A stretch of 64,000 nucleotides of DNA from CAZEHO01 sp964511945. GTDB lineage: Bacteria > Actinomycetota > Acidimicrobiia > Spongiisociales > UBA11373. Where the stretch lies: the NCBI GenBank assembly GCA_964511945.1, contig CAZEHO010000002.1:186001-250000 (forward strand). Direction: 5' to 3'. Shown piece after piece: positions 40,181 to 48,417 of the stretch. A program made the translations under genes and the position numbers. Under the pieces are notes generated by a model. The model made no database searches, was not told the DNA's origin, and saw nothing but the letters and a program-made list of their open reading frames with translations. Position 1 is the stretch's first letter. Every line of letters begins with the position of its first letter.

Positions 40181-40987
40181 TCAGCCGGTGGTCCCTGCGG
40201 AGAGTTGGGTGACGACGTCGTCGAGCACAGTGGTCGGGACGGCACCGGCGCCGCGACCGGCGATGGTGTTGTCCGCGTTGACCAGCACCCAGAACGGCAC
40301 CGCGTTGAGCCCGAAGGCGGTGGCGGCCGAATCGGCGCCGTTGTCGACGACCAGCGGGATGTTCCACCCTTCGAGGGCGAACCACGTCGCCGGCGGGTAG
40401 TTGGCCCGCGCCGGATCGGTCAGCGTCGAGACCGAGTAGATGTCGACGTTCTCCGGGAAGGCGGTTGCCGAGACCCAGTCGCGCACCTTCGGCACCTCGT
40501 CGCGGCAATAGGGGCACCAGTGCGCCAGGAACAAGATCAGCTTGGCCTGGCCGTCGTCGTTGGGGATGACGACGTCGTTGCCATCGAAGTCCTTGCCGAC
40601 GAGGCCCGGGGCCGGCATCCCGATGGCGACGTCCGAGCCCGACTGTGGGAGGCGGGGGAGCGGGGTCCCGACGATCTCGACGGATCCATAGCCCAGCGGG
40701 TCGGTGCCGTCGCCGGCTCCATCGGCGGCTGCCGAAGTGCTCTCACTCTGGACCGCAGGGGTATCGCCGGCTGCGGCGGATGGGGCCGGATCGTCGTCGA
40801 CGACGAGCATGAGTACGACACCGAGCACGATCCCGACTGCGAAGACACCCACGAAGGCAAACGGTGCCCATCCGGGGAACCCGATGCGGACTTCTGGTTC
40901 ACGCCGGGAACGCGGCCGCGGATCATCTTCGGGCGCGTCGACGACGCTCGACTCGATCTCGCCCGCTGTGGTGGTTTCTTTCGCCAT
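40181..40987 (-). CDS. membrane-anchored thioredoxin-like protein (WCPYC)
   Basis: A 268-residue protein. The cytoplasmic N-terminus is acidic; one transmembrane helix is at about 40-62 (FAFVGVFAVGIVLGVVLMLVV). A Ser/Ala-rich linker leads to a TlpA/AhpC-like thioredoxin domain (about 118-268) with the redox motif WCPYC in LAHWCPYCRDEVPKV and the cis-Pro loop NAVPFWVLVN. It is an extracytoplasmic thiol-disulfide oxidoreductase; CPYC is more oxidising than the CGPC of thioredoxin. It lies directly after a paralogue (1-base spacing) and dsbB. Confidence 0.85.
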   Translation of the reverse strand: MAKETTTAGEIESSVVDAPEDDPRPRSRREPEVRIGFPGWAPFAFVGVFAVGIVLGVVLMLVVDDDPAPSAAAGDTPAVQSESTSAAADGAGDGTDPLGYGSVEIVGTPLPRLPQSGSDVAIGMPAPGLVGKDFDGNDVVIPNDDGQAKLILFLAHWCPYCRDEVPKVRDWVSATAFPENVDIYSVSTLTDPARANYPPATWFALEGWNIPLVVDNGADSAATAFGLNAVPFWVLVNADNTIAGRGAGAVPTTVLDDVVTQLSAGTTG

Positions 40988-40988
40988 G

Positions 40989-41648
40989 TCAGCTGGTCCC
41001 GTCGGTGGCGATCCGCTCGAACAGTAACGGGAGGTTGTCGCCGACCTGACCGGTGATCCGACCCATCACATTGCCCTGGTCGTCGACGAAGACCCAATAC
41101 GGATAGGCGGTCAGGCCGAAGGTGCCGGCCACCGTCGAGGCCGCGTCGTCGACGATCAGCGGCACGTTCCACTCCTCACGCTCCAGCCAGTCCGACGGCG
41201 GGTAGTTCTCGCGCGTCGGGCTGATTCCCGTCGTCACCGAGTAGAGATCGATTTCTCCCGGAACCGCCCTGGCGGCGACGTAGTCCTGGACCACCGGCAC
41301 CTCGGCCTGGCAGTACCGACACCAGTGGGCAATGAACACGATGATCTTGGCCCGGCCGTCGTCGGGCGAGATCGAGGTTGGGTTGCCGTCGAAGTCGGCT
41401 CCGGTGACCTCGGGGATCTGTAGTCCGATCGCAGCATCGTTGGCGTTGTCGACCGCCAATGGGAGGGCCGAACCGGTGACGACCGGTTCACCGACCTCGG
41501 CCGAGGCGTCGTCGTCTCCGCTGAAGGTGAGCAGGATCGTCACGATCAGCGCAACGGCGACTACCCCACCCACGATCGGGAGGATCGGGAGTTTGCGTGC
41601 CTGCGGTTCGGGGCTCCGTTCACTGCGAGTGTTCTTGTTGCGTGCCAC
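40989..41648 (-). CDS. membrane-anchored thioredoxin-like protein (WCRYC)
   Basis: A 219-residue paralogue of the next gene: basic N-terminus, transmembrane helix at about 19-41 (LPILPIVGGVVAVALIVTILLTF), then a thioredoxin domain with WCRYC (in IAHWCRYCQAEVPVV) and cis-Pro loop TAYPYWVFVD. The Arg in place of Pro between the cysteines should alter redox potential. Together with DsbB it suggests a two-thioredoxin shuttle: one oxidant and one isomerase or reductant. 48 bases downstream of dsbB. Confidence 0.85.
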   Translation of the reverse strand: MARNKNTRSERSPEPQARKLPILPIVGGVVAVALIVTILLTFSGDDDASAEVGEPVVTGSALPLAVDNANDAAIGLQIPEVTGADFDGNPTSISPDDGRAKIIVFIAHWCRYCQAEVPVVQDYVAARAVPGEIDLYSVTTGISPTRENYPPSDWLEREEWNVPLIVDDAASTVAGTFGLTAYPYWVFVDDQGNVMGRITGQVGDNLPLLFERIATDGTS

Positions 41649-41696
41649 CAGGGGTTCCGTGGTCGGGGAGCGGCAGAGGATACGCCGCTCGGCCGT

Positions 41697-42251
41697 CTAA
41701 TCGGTCCTGCGGATCGCAGCGCGGTCGATTACCAGGAGCAACACGATGGTCGCGAAGGCGACCATTGCCATCAACGGGATCGAAACGAAGTCGAACTCCC
41801 AGACGTAGGCCGCCGTGCAGGGGGTTGCCGAGGTGCATGCTCCAGTTGACAGATCGGGGAACTGCTGAATCAGGTAGTGGTAGGCCGAGATGGCGCCGCC
41901 GATGCCGGCGAGTGGGAGCAGGTAGGAAGTCGCCGCACGATCCCGGGAGAACGCCGCGACCCCGATGAGGAGTGCGAGCGGATACATCGCAATGCGCTGG
42001 TACCAGCAGTACGTGCACGGCACGAAGTCGGCAATCTCAGAGAAGTAGAGGCTGCCCAGGGTGGCGGCGACTGCAAGGCTCCAGGCCAGCCAACGGGCCC
42101 GGCCACCGACCGAGACAACGATCGTCTCCCAGGCTCGCCGGATTGGACCCGCAAGCGGGGCGGCAGCGCCGATGAGCCCGGCGATCAGGGTGAGGGACCC
42201 GATCACCAGTGCGGCAACGGCGAGCAGCGTGGCGACGTCCTGGACGGTCAT
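41697..42251 (-). CDS. dsbB: disulfide bond formation protein B (DsbB-like)
   Basis: A 184-residue membrane protein with about four to five transmembrane helices. The first redox pair is CTYC in DFVPCTYCWYQRIAMYPLALL, the hallmark of DsbB; the second pair is in GACTSATPC. DsbB passes electrons from disulfide-forming partners to quinone. Its partners would be the two thioredoxin-like proteins encoded immediately downstream. Its first gene position indicates a dsbB-trx-trx operon. Confidence 0.88.
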   Translation of the reverse strand: MTVQDVATLLAVAALVIGSLTLIAGLIGAAAPLAGPIRRAWETIVVSVGGRARWLAWSLAVAATLGSLYFSEIADFVPCTYCWYQRIAMYPLALLIGVAAFSRDRAATSYLLPLAGIGGAISAYHYLIQQFPDLSTGACTSATPCTAAYVWEFDFVSIPLMAMVAFATIVLLLVIDRAAIRRTD

Positions 42252-42353
42252 GGCCGTTCATTATGGCGATCACGTCATCCACGTCCCCGCGACGCATTCC
42301 TTAAGGGGTCCCCGGCGGCACCGATACGCGGATCAGGGACCTAGGAGGGACCC

Positions 42354-42536
42354 ATGACGATGTCGACGATGTGGACCGGGCAGCCGGCGGCTCACCGCGG
42401 CTGGTTTGTTGATCAGCACGGGCATCGGCTCTTCCTCCGCAAGGGCGAGATGGCGCCGATCTGCCCCTACCTAGGCCCCATCGGGACCATGTGGCGGCTC
42501 GCCGTGCCGATCCCGGAGCCGCTTCCGACCCGGTAG
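42354..42536 (+). CDS. small hypothetical protein (60 aa)
   Basis: Sixty residues from ATG 42354 after AGGAGGG, one of the best ribosome-binding sites in the area. It is Trp- and Pro-rich (MWTGQPAAHRGWFVDQHGHRL, CPYLGPIGTMWRLAVPIPEP) with a single Cys. No signal peptide or known domain. The strong start signal supports a real gene; function unknown. Confidence 0.55.
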   Translation: MTMSTMWTGQPAAHRGWFVDQHGHRLFLRKGEMAPICPYLGPIGTMWRLAVPIPEPLPTR

Positions 42537-42567
42537 CTCTCGATCACACCGGTACCATGGTCGGTAC

Positions 42568-42984
42568 ATGGGTGCGGTAGCGGTTGGAGCCCTGTTCAGC
42601 GCAGCACTGCTCGTCATCCTGGCTGCGATGCTCTGGCAGGAGGCGCGGCGGCGGTCCGGCGCGGACCCCGTCATCTATGCGATCGATGAAGCCACGGCCT
42701 TCGTTCACGGCCGACTCGGCGCCCCGGCCGAACGCTTGGCCTCCGCCGACGTGCGCCGGGTTCTCGAATGGGGGTTGTTTCACCACCAGGTCGTGGAACC
42801 CCGTCGGGGGGGACCGCCTCCCGTTTTCGGGTCCGGCGACCACATCCAGGAAATCCTCGACCGGGCCGGGGCCGAGGGCTACGACTACGACCCGGTCGAC
42901 ATCGGAGCGATCCTTGCCGCCGAGGGCGAGTATCTGGTGGAGATCGGTGCGGTTGGAGAGCGAGTAGAAGGGGATTCGACGTGA
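42568..42984 (+). CDS. single-pass membrane protein of unknown function
   Basis: A 138-residue protein: N-terminal transmembrane helix (VAVGALFSAALLVILAAMLW, about 4-23), then a soluble helical part with AFVHGRLGAPAERLASADVRRVLEWGLFHHQVV and DHIQEILDRAGAEGYDYDPVDIGAILAAEGEYLVEIGAV. Its stop overlaps the GTG of the zinc-ribbon gene, so it is the first of a coupled chain leading to the acyl-CoA mutase. No family recognised. Confidence 0.6.
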   Translation: MGAVAVGALFSAALLVILAAMLWQEARRRSGADPVIYAIDEATAFVHGRLGAPAERLASADVRRVLEWGLFHHQVVEPRRGGPPPVFGSGDHIQEILDRAGAEGYDYDPVDIGAILAAEGEYLVEIGAVGERVEGDST

Positions 42985-43298
42985 TCGTTCGCTGTGGCCG
43001 CTGCGGCGCCCAACTTCAGGCACCCGGTCCCGGCCGGTTCACCTGTCCGTCGTGCGGCGCCGGTATCGAGGTTCCGGCCGGTGGCCCCGGAGCCGAGCCG
43101 GGGCCCACCCCGCCCGGTGGGCTCGCCCCACCCGGAGGGCTCGCCGGGGCTCCCCCCGCTTCTGAACCGCCCGTGGAGCCCTCGCCGCGCGTGGCATGCC
43201 CCGAGTGCGAGTTCTCGTTCATCGTCGGCGACATCGATGTTGCGTCGTGTCCGATGTGCGGGACGGAGGTTGCCGTCGGCGAGGGAGGCGCTGCGTGA
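42981..43298 (+). CDS. double zinc-ribbon protein
   Basis: A 105-residue protein with two zinc ribbons: CGRCGAQLQAPGPGRFTCPSCG (residues 5-26) and CPECEFSF...CPMCG (about 76-96), joined by a Gly/Pro/Ala linker. Start GTG 42981 overlaps the upstream stop (GTGA), and its own stop overlaps the mutase start. Such ribbons mediate protein or nucleic-acid contacts. The coupling to an acyl-CoA mutase suggests a partner or regulator, but nothing in the sequence proves it. Confidence 0.65.
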   Translation: MIVRCGRCGAQLQAPGPGRFTCPSCGAGIEVPAGGPGAEPGPTPPGGLAPPGGLAGAPPASEPPVEPSPRVACPECEFSFIVGDIDVASCPMCGTEVAVGEGGAA

Positions 43299-44935
43299 AC
43301 CGGAGCGGATGGCAGCGGCGCTACGACGAGGGCCGCAAGCGGCGTGATCGTTTCATCACCCTGTCGTTCGAAGAGGTTCCGGCCCTGGGGCTGCCTGAAG
43401 ATGGAGATCCGCCGGCCCGGATCGGGTACCCCGGCTCCTTCCCGTTCACCCGAGGGATCCATCCCACCGGCTACCGGGGCAAGGCATGGACGATCCGCCA
43501 GTTCGCCGGGTTCGCCGGCGTGGAGGACACCAACCTCCGCTTCCGTCATCTGCTCGACGAGGGTCAGCACGGACTGTCCGTCGCATTCGACATGCCGACC
43601 CTGATGGGCTTTGACAGCGATGCGCCGCTCGCACTCGGCGAGGTGGGCCACTGCGGTGTCGCCATCGACACGGCCGACGACATGGCAGCGCTCTTCGATC
43701 AGATTCCGTTGGGCGAGGTTTCGGTGTCGATGACCATCAACGGTCCGGCTCAGGTGCTTTTCGCGTTCCTGCTCGTCGCGGCGGAGGAGCAAGGGGTCGA
43801 CTGGAACTATCTCCGGGGCACTCTGCAAAACGACATCCTCAAGGAGTACATCGCACAGAAGGAGTGGGTTTTCCCTCCGGAGCCCCATCTGCGGCTGATC
43901 ACCGACATGGTGCGGTTCTGCGGAACCGACGTCCCGCAGTGGAACACGATCTCGATCTCCGGGTACCACATCAGGGAGGCGGGAGCGACCGCCGCACAGG
44001 AAGCTGCCTTCACGCTCGCCGACGGGTTCGCCTACGTCGAGGCATTCCAGCGGGCCGGACTCGAGATCGACGATTTTGCCCGGCGCCTCTCGTTCTTCTT
44101 CGATGCACACCTCGATTTCTTTGAGGAGATCGCCAAGTTCCGTGCGTCTCGCCGGATCTGGGCGCGGTGGATGCGCGACCGGTACCGCGCCGGAGATGAG
44201 CGGTCGATGATGCTGCGTTTCCACACCCAGACCGCCGGCGTTTCACTCACAGCGCAGCAACCCGACAACAACGTCGTTCGGACCACGGTCGAGGCGCTGG
44301 CCGCCATCCTCGGGGGCACCCAGAGCCTCCACACCAATGCGCTCGATGAGGTCTACGCGCTCCCCACCGAGCGGGCCGCCGACATCGCGCTGCGCACCCA
44401 ACAGGTGCTGGCCGAAGAAACCGGTGTTGCCGAGACCATCGATCCACTCGGTGGGTCCTGGTTCGTCGAGGAGATGACCGACCGGATGGACGATCGCATC
44501 AGCGAGATCCTCGACCACATCGACCGGATCGGGAACGGTTCGATGCTCGACGGTGTGCTCCGGGGCATCGAGGAGGGTTGGTTCCAGAGTGCTCTGGCCG
44601 ACTCCGCCTACGAGTTCGAGAAGGCGGTGACCTCGGGGGAGCGCACCATCGTCGGCGTGAACAAGTACGACTCCGACTCCGAAGAGGAACTCGAGATCCT
44701 TCGGATTTCGGCCGAGGTGGAGCGCGAACAGCGCGCTCGGATCGCCGCCGTGCGCACTTCGCGCGACGAACCGGCGGTGGTGGCTGCGCTGGCCGGCCTG
44801 GAAGCGGCGGCACGGGGTGATGGGGATCTCATGGTGCCGATCATCGAGGCATCCAGGCTTCGGGCCACCGAAGGCGAAATCGTTGATGCCCTCAAGGCGG
44901 TCTTCGGGGGGTACCGGGAGCCACCTCGTGTCTGA
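43295..44935 (+). CDS. adenosylcobalamin-dependent acyl-CoA mutase large subunit
   Basis: A 546-residue methylmalonyl-CoA mutase-family catalytic subunit: FPFTRGIHPTGYRGKAWTIRQFAGFA (substrate-channel motif, about 43-68), FRHLLDEGQHGLSVAFDMPTLMGFDSD, GTLQNDILKEYIAQKEWVFPPEPHLRLITD, ISGYHIREAGA, and TQTAGVSLTAQQPDNNVVRTT. The B12-binding Rossmann domain is not included, so a separate small subunit is needed; none is adjacent. Whether it isomerises methylmalonyl-, isobutyryl- or 2-hydroxyisobutyryl-CoA is not decided; TGYRGK replaces the commoner TMYRGR. GTG 43295 overlaps the zinc-ribbon stop. Confidence 0.88.
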   Translation: MNRSGWQRRYDEGRKRRDRFITLSFEEVPALGLPEDGDPPARIGYPGSFPFTRGIHPTGYRGKAWTIRQFAGFAGVEDTNLRFRHLLDEGQHGLSVAFDMPTLMGFDSDAPLALGEVGHCGVAIDTADDMAALFDQIPLGEVSVSMTINGPAQVLFAFLLVAAEEQGVDWNYLRGTLQNDILKEYIAQKEWVFPPEPHLRLITDMVRFCGTDVPQWNTISISGYHIREAGATAAQEAAFTLADGFAYVEAFQRAGLEIDDFARRLSFFFDAHLDFFEEIAKFRASRRIWARWMRDRYRAGDERSMMLRFHTQTAGVSLTAQQPDNNVVRTTVEALAAILGGTQSLHTNALDEVYALPTERAADIALRTQQVLAEETGVAETIDPLGGSWFVEEMTDRMDDRISEILDHIDRIGNGSMLDGVLRGIEEGWFQSALADSAYEFEKAVTSGERTIVGVNKYDSDSEEELEILRISAEVEREQRARIAAVRTSRDEPAVVAALAGLEAAARGDGDLMVPIIEASRLRATEGEIVDALKAVFGGYREPPRV

Positions 44936-45101
44936 TGGATTCCGAGCCGCCATCATTCGTGCCGTGCTCACGGCGCTGCTGACCTTCGCCATCGACGAAC
45001 CGCCACCGTGGCGGCGCCGGACCGACGGCCGGGCTGTCGCCGAGTTGCTCGTCGACGATCCCCCTGCCGACCTCTTCGTGCTTGATGTCGTTCCCTGCTG
45101 A
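44928..45101 (+). CDS. small hypothetical protein overlapping the mutase gene
   Basis: Fifty-seven codons from GTG 44928, overlapping the mutase end by 8 bases and the next lipoprotein start by 17. The product is helical at first (FRAAIIRAVLTALLTFAID) and has a PPPWRRR turn. The overlaps and the frame being open suggest a coupled small gene, but there is no known family. Uncertain. Confidence 0.35.
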   Translation: MSDGFRAAIIRAVLTALLTFAIDEPPPWRRRTDGRAVAELLVDDPPADLFVLDVVPC

Positions 45102-45504
45102 TTCCCGGCCCGGCAAACGGGTGCTTGCTGCCTTGCTGGTGGTCGTTCTGGCCGCCGCAGCCTGCAGCTCCGAGCCGGAGACCGTCGAGATCGGCGAAGG
45201 CAGGATGCCGGCGAGTGCACCGCCCGGGTTTCCGGTGCCGGCGGGCGCCGAGATCGGCGCGACGATGGTCGATCACGACAACAGCGTCACCGAGGTCACG
45301 ATCAGCTCGGTGATGGAAGTGGACCAATTGATCGCCTACTACACCATCGAGCTGGTCGGGGCCGGGTATGTGGTGCAGCGCTCCGAACCCTCCGGATCTG
45401 ATTGGGAGATCAGCTTCCGCACGGGTGATTTGCTGGGGACGGTCCTGCTCCGACACGGCGACGGCGGCGGATCGACGGCGCTGCTCCGGTTGAACACGGC
45501 TTAG
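45085..45504 (+). CDS. small lipoprotein
   Basis: A 139-residue lipoprotein from ATG 45085, with a basic start (RPGKR), hydrophobic segment and lipobox LAAAACSSE-like (AAACSS). The mature domain has two-fold alpha/beta features: GFPVPAGAEIGATM, VTISSVMEVDQLIAYYTIELVGAGY, and WEISFRTGDLLGTVLL. The pattern PxPxGA...YY...L...G(Y/W) is common in actinobacterial exported lipoproteins with no set function. Confidence 0.6.
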   Translation: MSFPADSRPGKRVLAALLVVVLAAAACSSEPETVEIGEGRMPASAPPGFPVPAGAEIGATMVDHDNSVTEVTISSVMEVDQLIAYYTIELVGAGYVVQRSEPSGSDWEISFRTGDLLGTVLLRHGDGGGSTALLRLNTA

Positions 45505-45595
45505 GGAACATCGGTCCTGGCAGGGACTGCCTCGAGGCGGCACCGTGTGCAGTGTCCGAGGCCCACACCGCGATCGGCTGAGGGGGGAGGTCTCC

Positions 45596-47122
45596 ATGCG
45601 ATTCCGATCGGCTCTCGTGTTCCTGGTGGTGCTGGCGATGCTCGCCGGCGCGTGTGGCGACGACGGTTCGACCTCGCCCGATGTGACACAGTCGACCACC
45701 GGAACTACCGCTCCCGGGGCGACGACCTCGTCCCCGGCCACGAGTAGTGCTGAGACGACGACCACCGTGGCGGCGACCACGACCACTGAAGCACCGGAGG
45801 AAGATCCGGCGACTCTGTGGGTGGCCGATTGGAACGGCAATGTCGGCCGGATCGACCTCAGGGAGCTGTCGTGTGATGTCGCCCCGGTCGGATTGTCGGC
45901 GGACAATGTGCTCGTGGCGTTCGGGTCGCTGTGGGTGTCGGATTGCCTCGGGGGACAGCTGGTGCGCTTCGATCCTCAAACGCTCGAGGAAACCGGCCGG
46001 CTCGACCTCGGCGCCTGTCCCTGGGTGGTGGCGGCCGATGCCGATGCGATCTGGGTCGCGCTCGGGGATGAAGAAGTTGCCCTGGCGATCGATCCGGCAA
46101 CGGGGGCCACCGTCGACGAGTGGGAGATACCGGGTATGACCGCTTTTGCGGCCTGGAACCCGACGATTGGCTCAGATGGCTACACCGTCTACGTCCGCTC
46201 CTCCGAAATCCAATCAATCGATGACCTTGTGAAACGTGTCACTGAGAAGGGCAAGGTCAAGAAGATCCGCCGGCGGGGCCGGCGACGAGTCGGGATCAGT
46301 GTTGTGAAGATGACCGAGAGTTCCGATCCGAGGATGCAGATCCAAACCGTCCTTCGAGAACTCGACCTCAACACCGGCGACGTGTCAACCGTGGCGGAGA
46401 CATACGGGCATGTCGCCTTTTCCGGCACGAAGGGAGAGAACTCGCCGTGGGCCGGTGTGGAGTTTGAGACCGAGACGCTGCGATTGATCCGCGAGGCGGT
46501 TGAGCACATCTACCGGGTTCCTGGAATCAATCAGGTTGTGGTGAATGGTCACATCAACGTCGTGACCAGGGATGGTCTGTTTCTCCAAGCCGATCCGAAC
46601 CAATTGGCTCCCGGGGCGCCCCTGCCACAGTGGCTCGACGACGGACCGGTTCCCAACCTGCAGGACGATCCCGCCGTGACCACCACCGACCTCAACGTCT
46701 GCGGACCCGACTTCGGATTCGGCCAGGCGACGTGGATGGGTGAGATGGAACTGCAGCGCCAGATCGAATCGTTCACCCCGAACGGGTTCGCCAGCGATCC
46801 GCCGGCGACGGAGCCGCTGATCTTCGGCGGCGCCTCGATCACCGAGTGTGGCATGGACTTCAGCGTCGGGTCCGGTGCGTTCTACGCGGTACTCAACGGT
46901 GCCGAGGAGGGCGATGAACTCGACTTCTACGTCCGGCAGGGCGACACCCTGGTGTATGTCGAGGCCATGGCGGTCGACGCCGGCGGCCGGGCCACCTTCC
47001 CGCTCCCCGACTTCGCGGCCCTCGGGATCGACGAGACCGCGGAGTACGGCCTGTTTGCGGTGCCGGCGGGTGAGGAACCTAATGACGTGAACTGCCGGGT
47101 CACCTTCAACATCCAGGAGTAA
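45596..47122 (+). CDS. lipoprotein with propeller-like repeats and an unusual central insert
   Basis: A 508-residue lipoprotein from ATG 45596 (AGGGGGGAGG upstream), lipobox MLAGACGD. After a Thr-rich linker (about 30-60), repeats such as LWVADWNGNVGRIDL, GSLWVSDCLGGQLVRFDPQT and DAIWVALGDEEVALAIDPAT resemble NHL/YVTN propeller blades (about 60-180). Then comes a segment (about 190-335) with basic KGKVKKIRRRGRRR and markedly lower GC and different codon use, followed by a C-terminal beta domain (about 390-508). The middle looks inserted into the propeller. Function unknown. Confidence 0.6.
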   Translation: MRFRSALVFLVVLAMLAGACGDDGSTSPDVTQSTTGTTAPGATTSSPATSSAETTTTVAATTTTEAPEEDPATLWVADWNGNVGRIDLRELSCDVAPVGLSADNVLVAFGSLWVSDCLGGQLVRFDPQTLEETGRLDLGACPWVVAADADAIWVALGDEEVALAIDPATGATVDEWEIPGMTAFAAWNPTIGSDGYTVYVRSSEIQSIDDLVKRVTEKGKVKKIRRRGRRRVGISVVKMTESSDPRMQIQTVLRELDLNTGDVSTVAETYGHVAFSGTKGENSPWAGVEFETETLRLIREAVEHIYRVPGINQVVVNGHINVVTRDGLFLQADPNQLAPGAPLPQWLDDGPVPNLQDDPAVTTTDLNVCGPDFGFGQATWMGEMELQRQIESFTPNGFASDPPATEPLIFGGASITECGMDFSVGSGAFYAVLNGAEEGDELDFYVRQGDTLVYVEAMAVDAGGRATFPLPDFAALGIDETAEYGLFAVPAGEEPNDVNCRVTFNIQE

Positions 47123-47186
47123 GGCCGGATCGGCCCGAGTCGAGCAAGCCACTAACCTCGGCCTCCCGTACCGGAGGCGCTGCACC

Positions 47187-47393
47187 ATGGGCCGACTTCG
47201 CCGTTTCCCCGAGAACCGCTACCTCGGTCTCCGGGATTCGATGATCGTCTACGACTGCGATGACGACGATGAGTACACCTCGGTAGCGACCACGATCGTG
47301 GACGAGGACCTGGTGACCCGGCTCGGGGTGCAGACGTTCGCTCCCGATACGCTCGCCGAAGCCCGCAATCGCGGATTCCGCCAGCCGCGGTGA
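47187..47393 (+). CDS. small hypothetical protein (68 aa)
   Basis: Sixty-eight residues from ATG 47187: a basic start (MGRLRRFPENRYLGLRD), an acidic run (YDCDDDDEYTS) and a C-terminal helix. Its stop overlaps the GTG of the amidohydrolase gene, which argues for translation. Family not recognised. Confidence 0.5.
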   Translation: MGRLRRFPENRYLGLRDSMIVYDCDDDDEYTSVATTIVDEDLVTRLGVQTFAPDTLAEARNRGFRQPR

Positions 47394-48238
47394 CGCGGTT
47401 TATCGACGTCCACGTTCACCCACCCGTCCGGTCGATGCTGGACGGGCCGCTGAAGCCGTACCTCGACGGACTCTCCGCTCAAACCGGCCGTACCATCACC
47501 CCGGTCGACATCGATGAGTTGGCCGATCTCTATCGGAGCGCCGGGGGGATGGCCGCCCTTGCCGGCTGGGATGCGGAGACGGCCACCGGCCGCCCGCCGC
47601 TCGATCAGGATTCCATTGCCAAGCTGGTCGCAACCCATCCCGACGTCTTCGTCGGTGTCGGGGCGGTCGATCCGCATAAGGGTGCCCGTGCCGTGCAGGG
47701 AATCAACGATGCCCACCGGCTCGGCTTGCGGGGGCTCCAGTTCCATCCGCCGGTGCAGCGGTTCTCGCCGGCAGACCGGCGGGTCTACCCGCTGTGGGAG
47801 GTCGCCGAGGAACTCCGGTTGCCGGTGCTGGTCACAACCGGCTTCACCATGCTCGGTGCGGGCGAACTGGGTGGCGGCGGCATCGAACTCGGCGTGGCGG
47901 ATCCGATGCAAGTGGACCGGGTGGCGGCCGACTTCCCGCAGCTTCCGATCATCCTCTCCAACCCCTCGTGGCCCTGGCGCGACGCGGCAATCGCGGTGGC
48001 TCGGCACAAGGGCAACGTGTATCTCGAACTTTCCGGATGGTCCCCCGCGGACTTCCCGCCGATTCTGCTCGATGCGGTGCAGGGGCCGCTGGCCGAGCGG
48101 ACCCTGTTCGGGTCCGACTACCCGTTCTTCGATTTCAACCGGTGGCTCGAGGAGTGGGATGCGCTGCGGATGCCCGAAGACATCAACCGCCGGGTCCTGG
48201 TCGAGAACGCGGCCGAGCTCTTCAGGATTGCGGTCTAG
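47390..48238 (+). CDS. amidohydrolase-family protein (ACMSD-like)
   Basis: A 282-residue TIM-barrel metal hydrolase. The metal motif HxH is in FIDVHVHPP at the start, followed by FVGVGAVDPHKG, GLRGLQFHPPVQ, and the conserved Asp in LFGSDYPFFDF. These fit the amidohydrolase-2 (decarboxylase/hydrolase) group. GTG 47390 overlaps the upstream stop. The substrate cannot be predicted; relatives decarboxylate aromatic acids or hydrolyse lactones. Confidence 0.8.
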   Translation: MTRFIDVHVHPPVRSMLDGPLKPYLDGLSAQTGRTITPVDIDELADLYRSAGGMAALAGWDAETATGRPPLDQDSIAKLVATHPDVFVGVGAVDPHKGARAVQGINDAHRLGLRGLQFHPPVQRFSPADRRVYPLWEVAEELRLPVLVTTGFTMLGAGELGGGGIELGVADPMQVDRVAADFPQLPIILSNPSWPWRDAAIAVARHKGNVYLELSGWSPADFPPILLDAVQGPLAERTLFGSDYPFFDFNRWLEEWDALRMPEDINRRVLVENAAELFRIAV

Positions 48239-48264
48239 GTGTCTGCTGAATAATGCCGATGTGG

Positions 48265-48281
48265 CGTGCCCGCCGGGCACG
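48265..48281. terminator. hairpin after the amidohydrolase gene
   Basis: CGTGCCC (48265-48271), loop GCC, GGGCACG (48275-48281): a perfect 7-bp stem 27 bases after the stop. The rest of 48239-48417 shows no gene. Confidence 0.45.
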
Positions 48282-48417
48282 TTGATCGGCGGCCGGGCGC
48301 GCCAATCGCAAGGACGCAGGTTCCGCCACTCCTCGTGCAGGAATGGTGGGACCGAGGACACCGCAAGTGGTGATGACTGGTCGTCGAGATGTGCGACATG
48401 TATTGCTCAGCGGGCTC

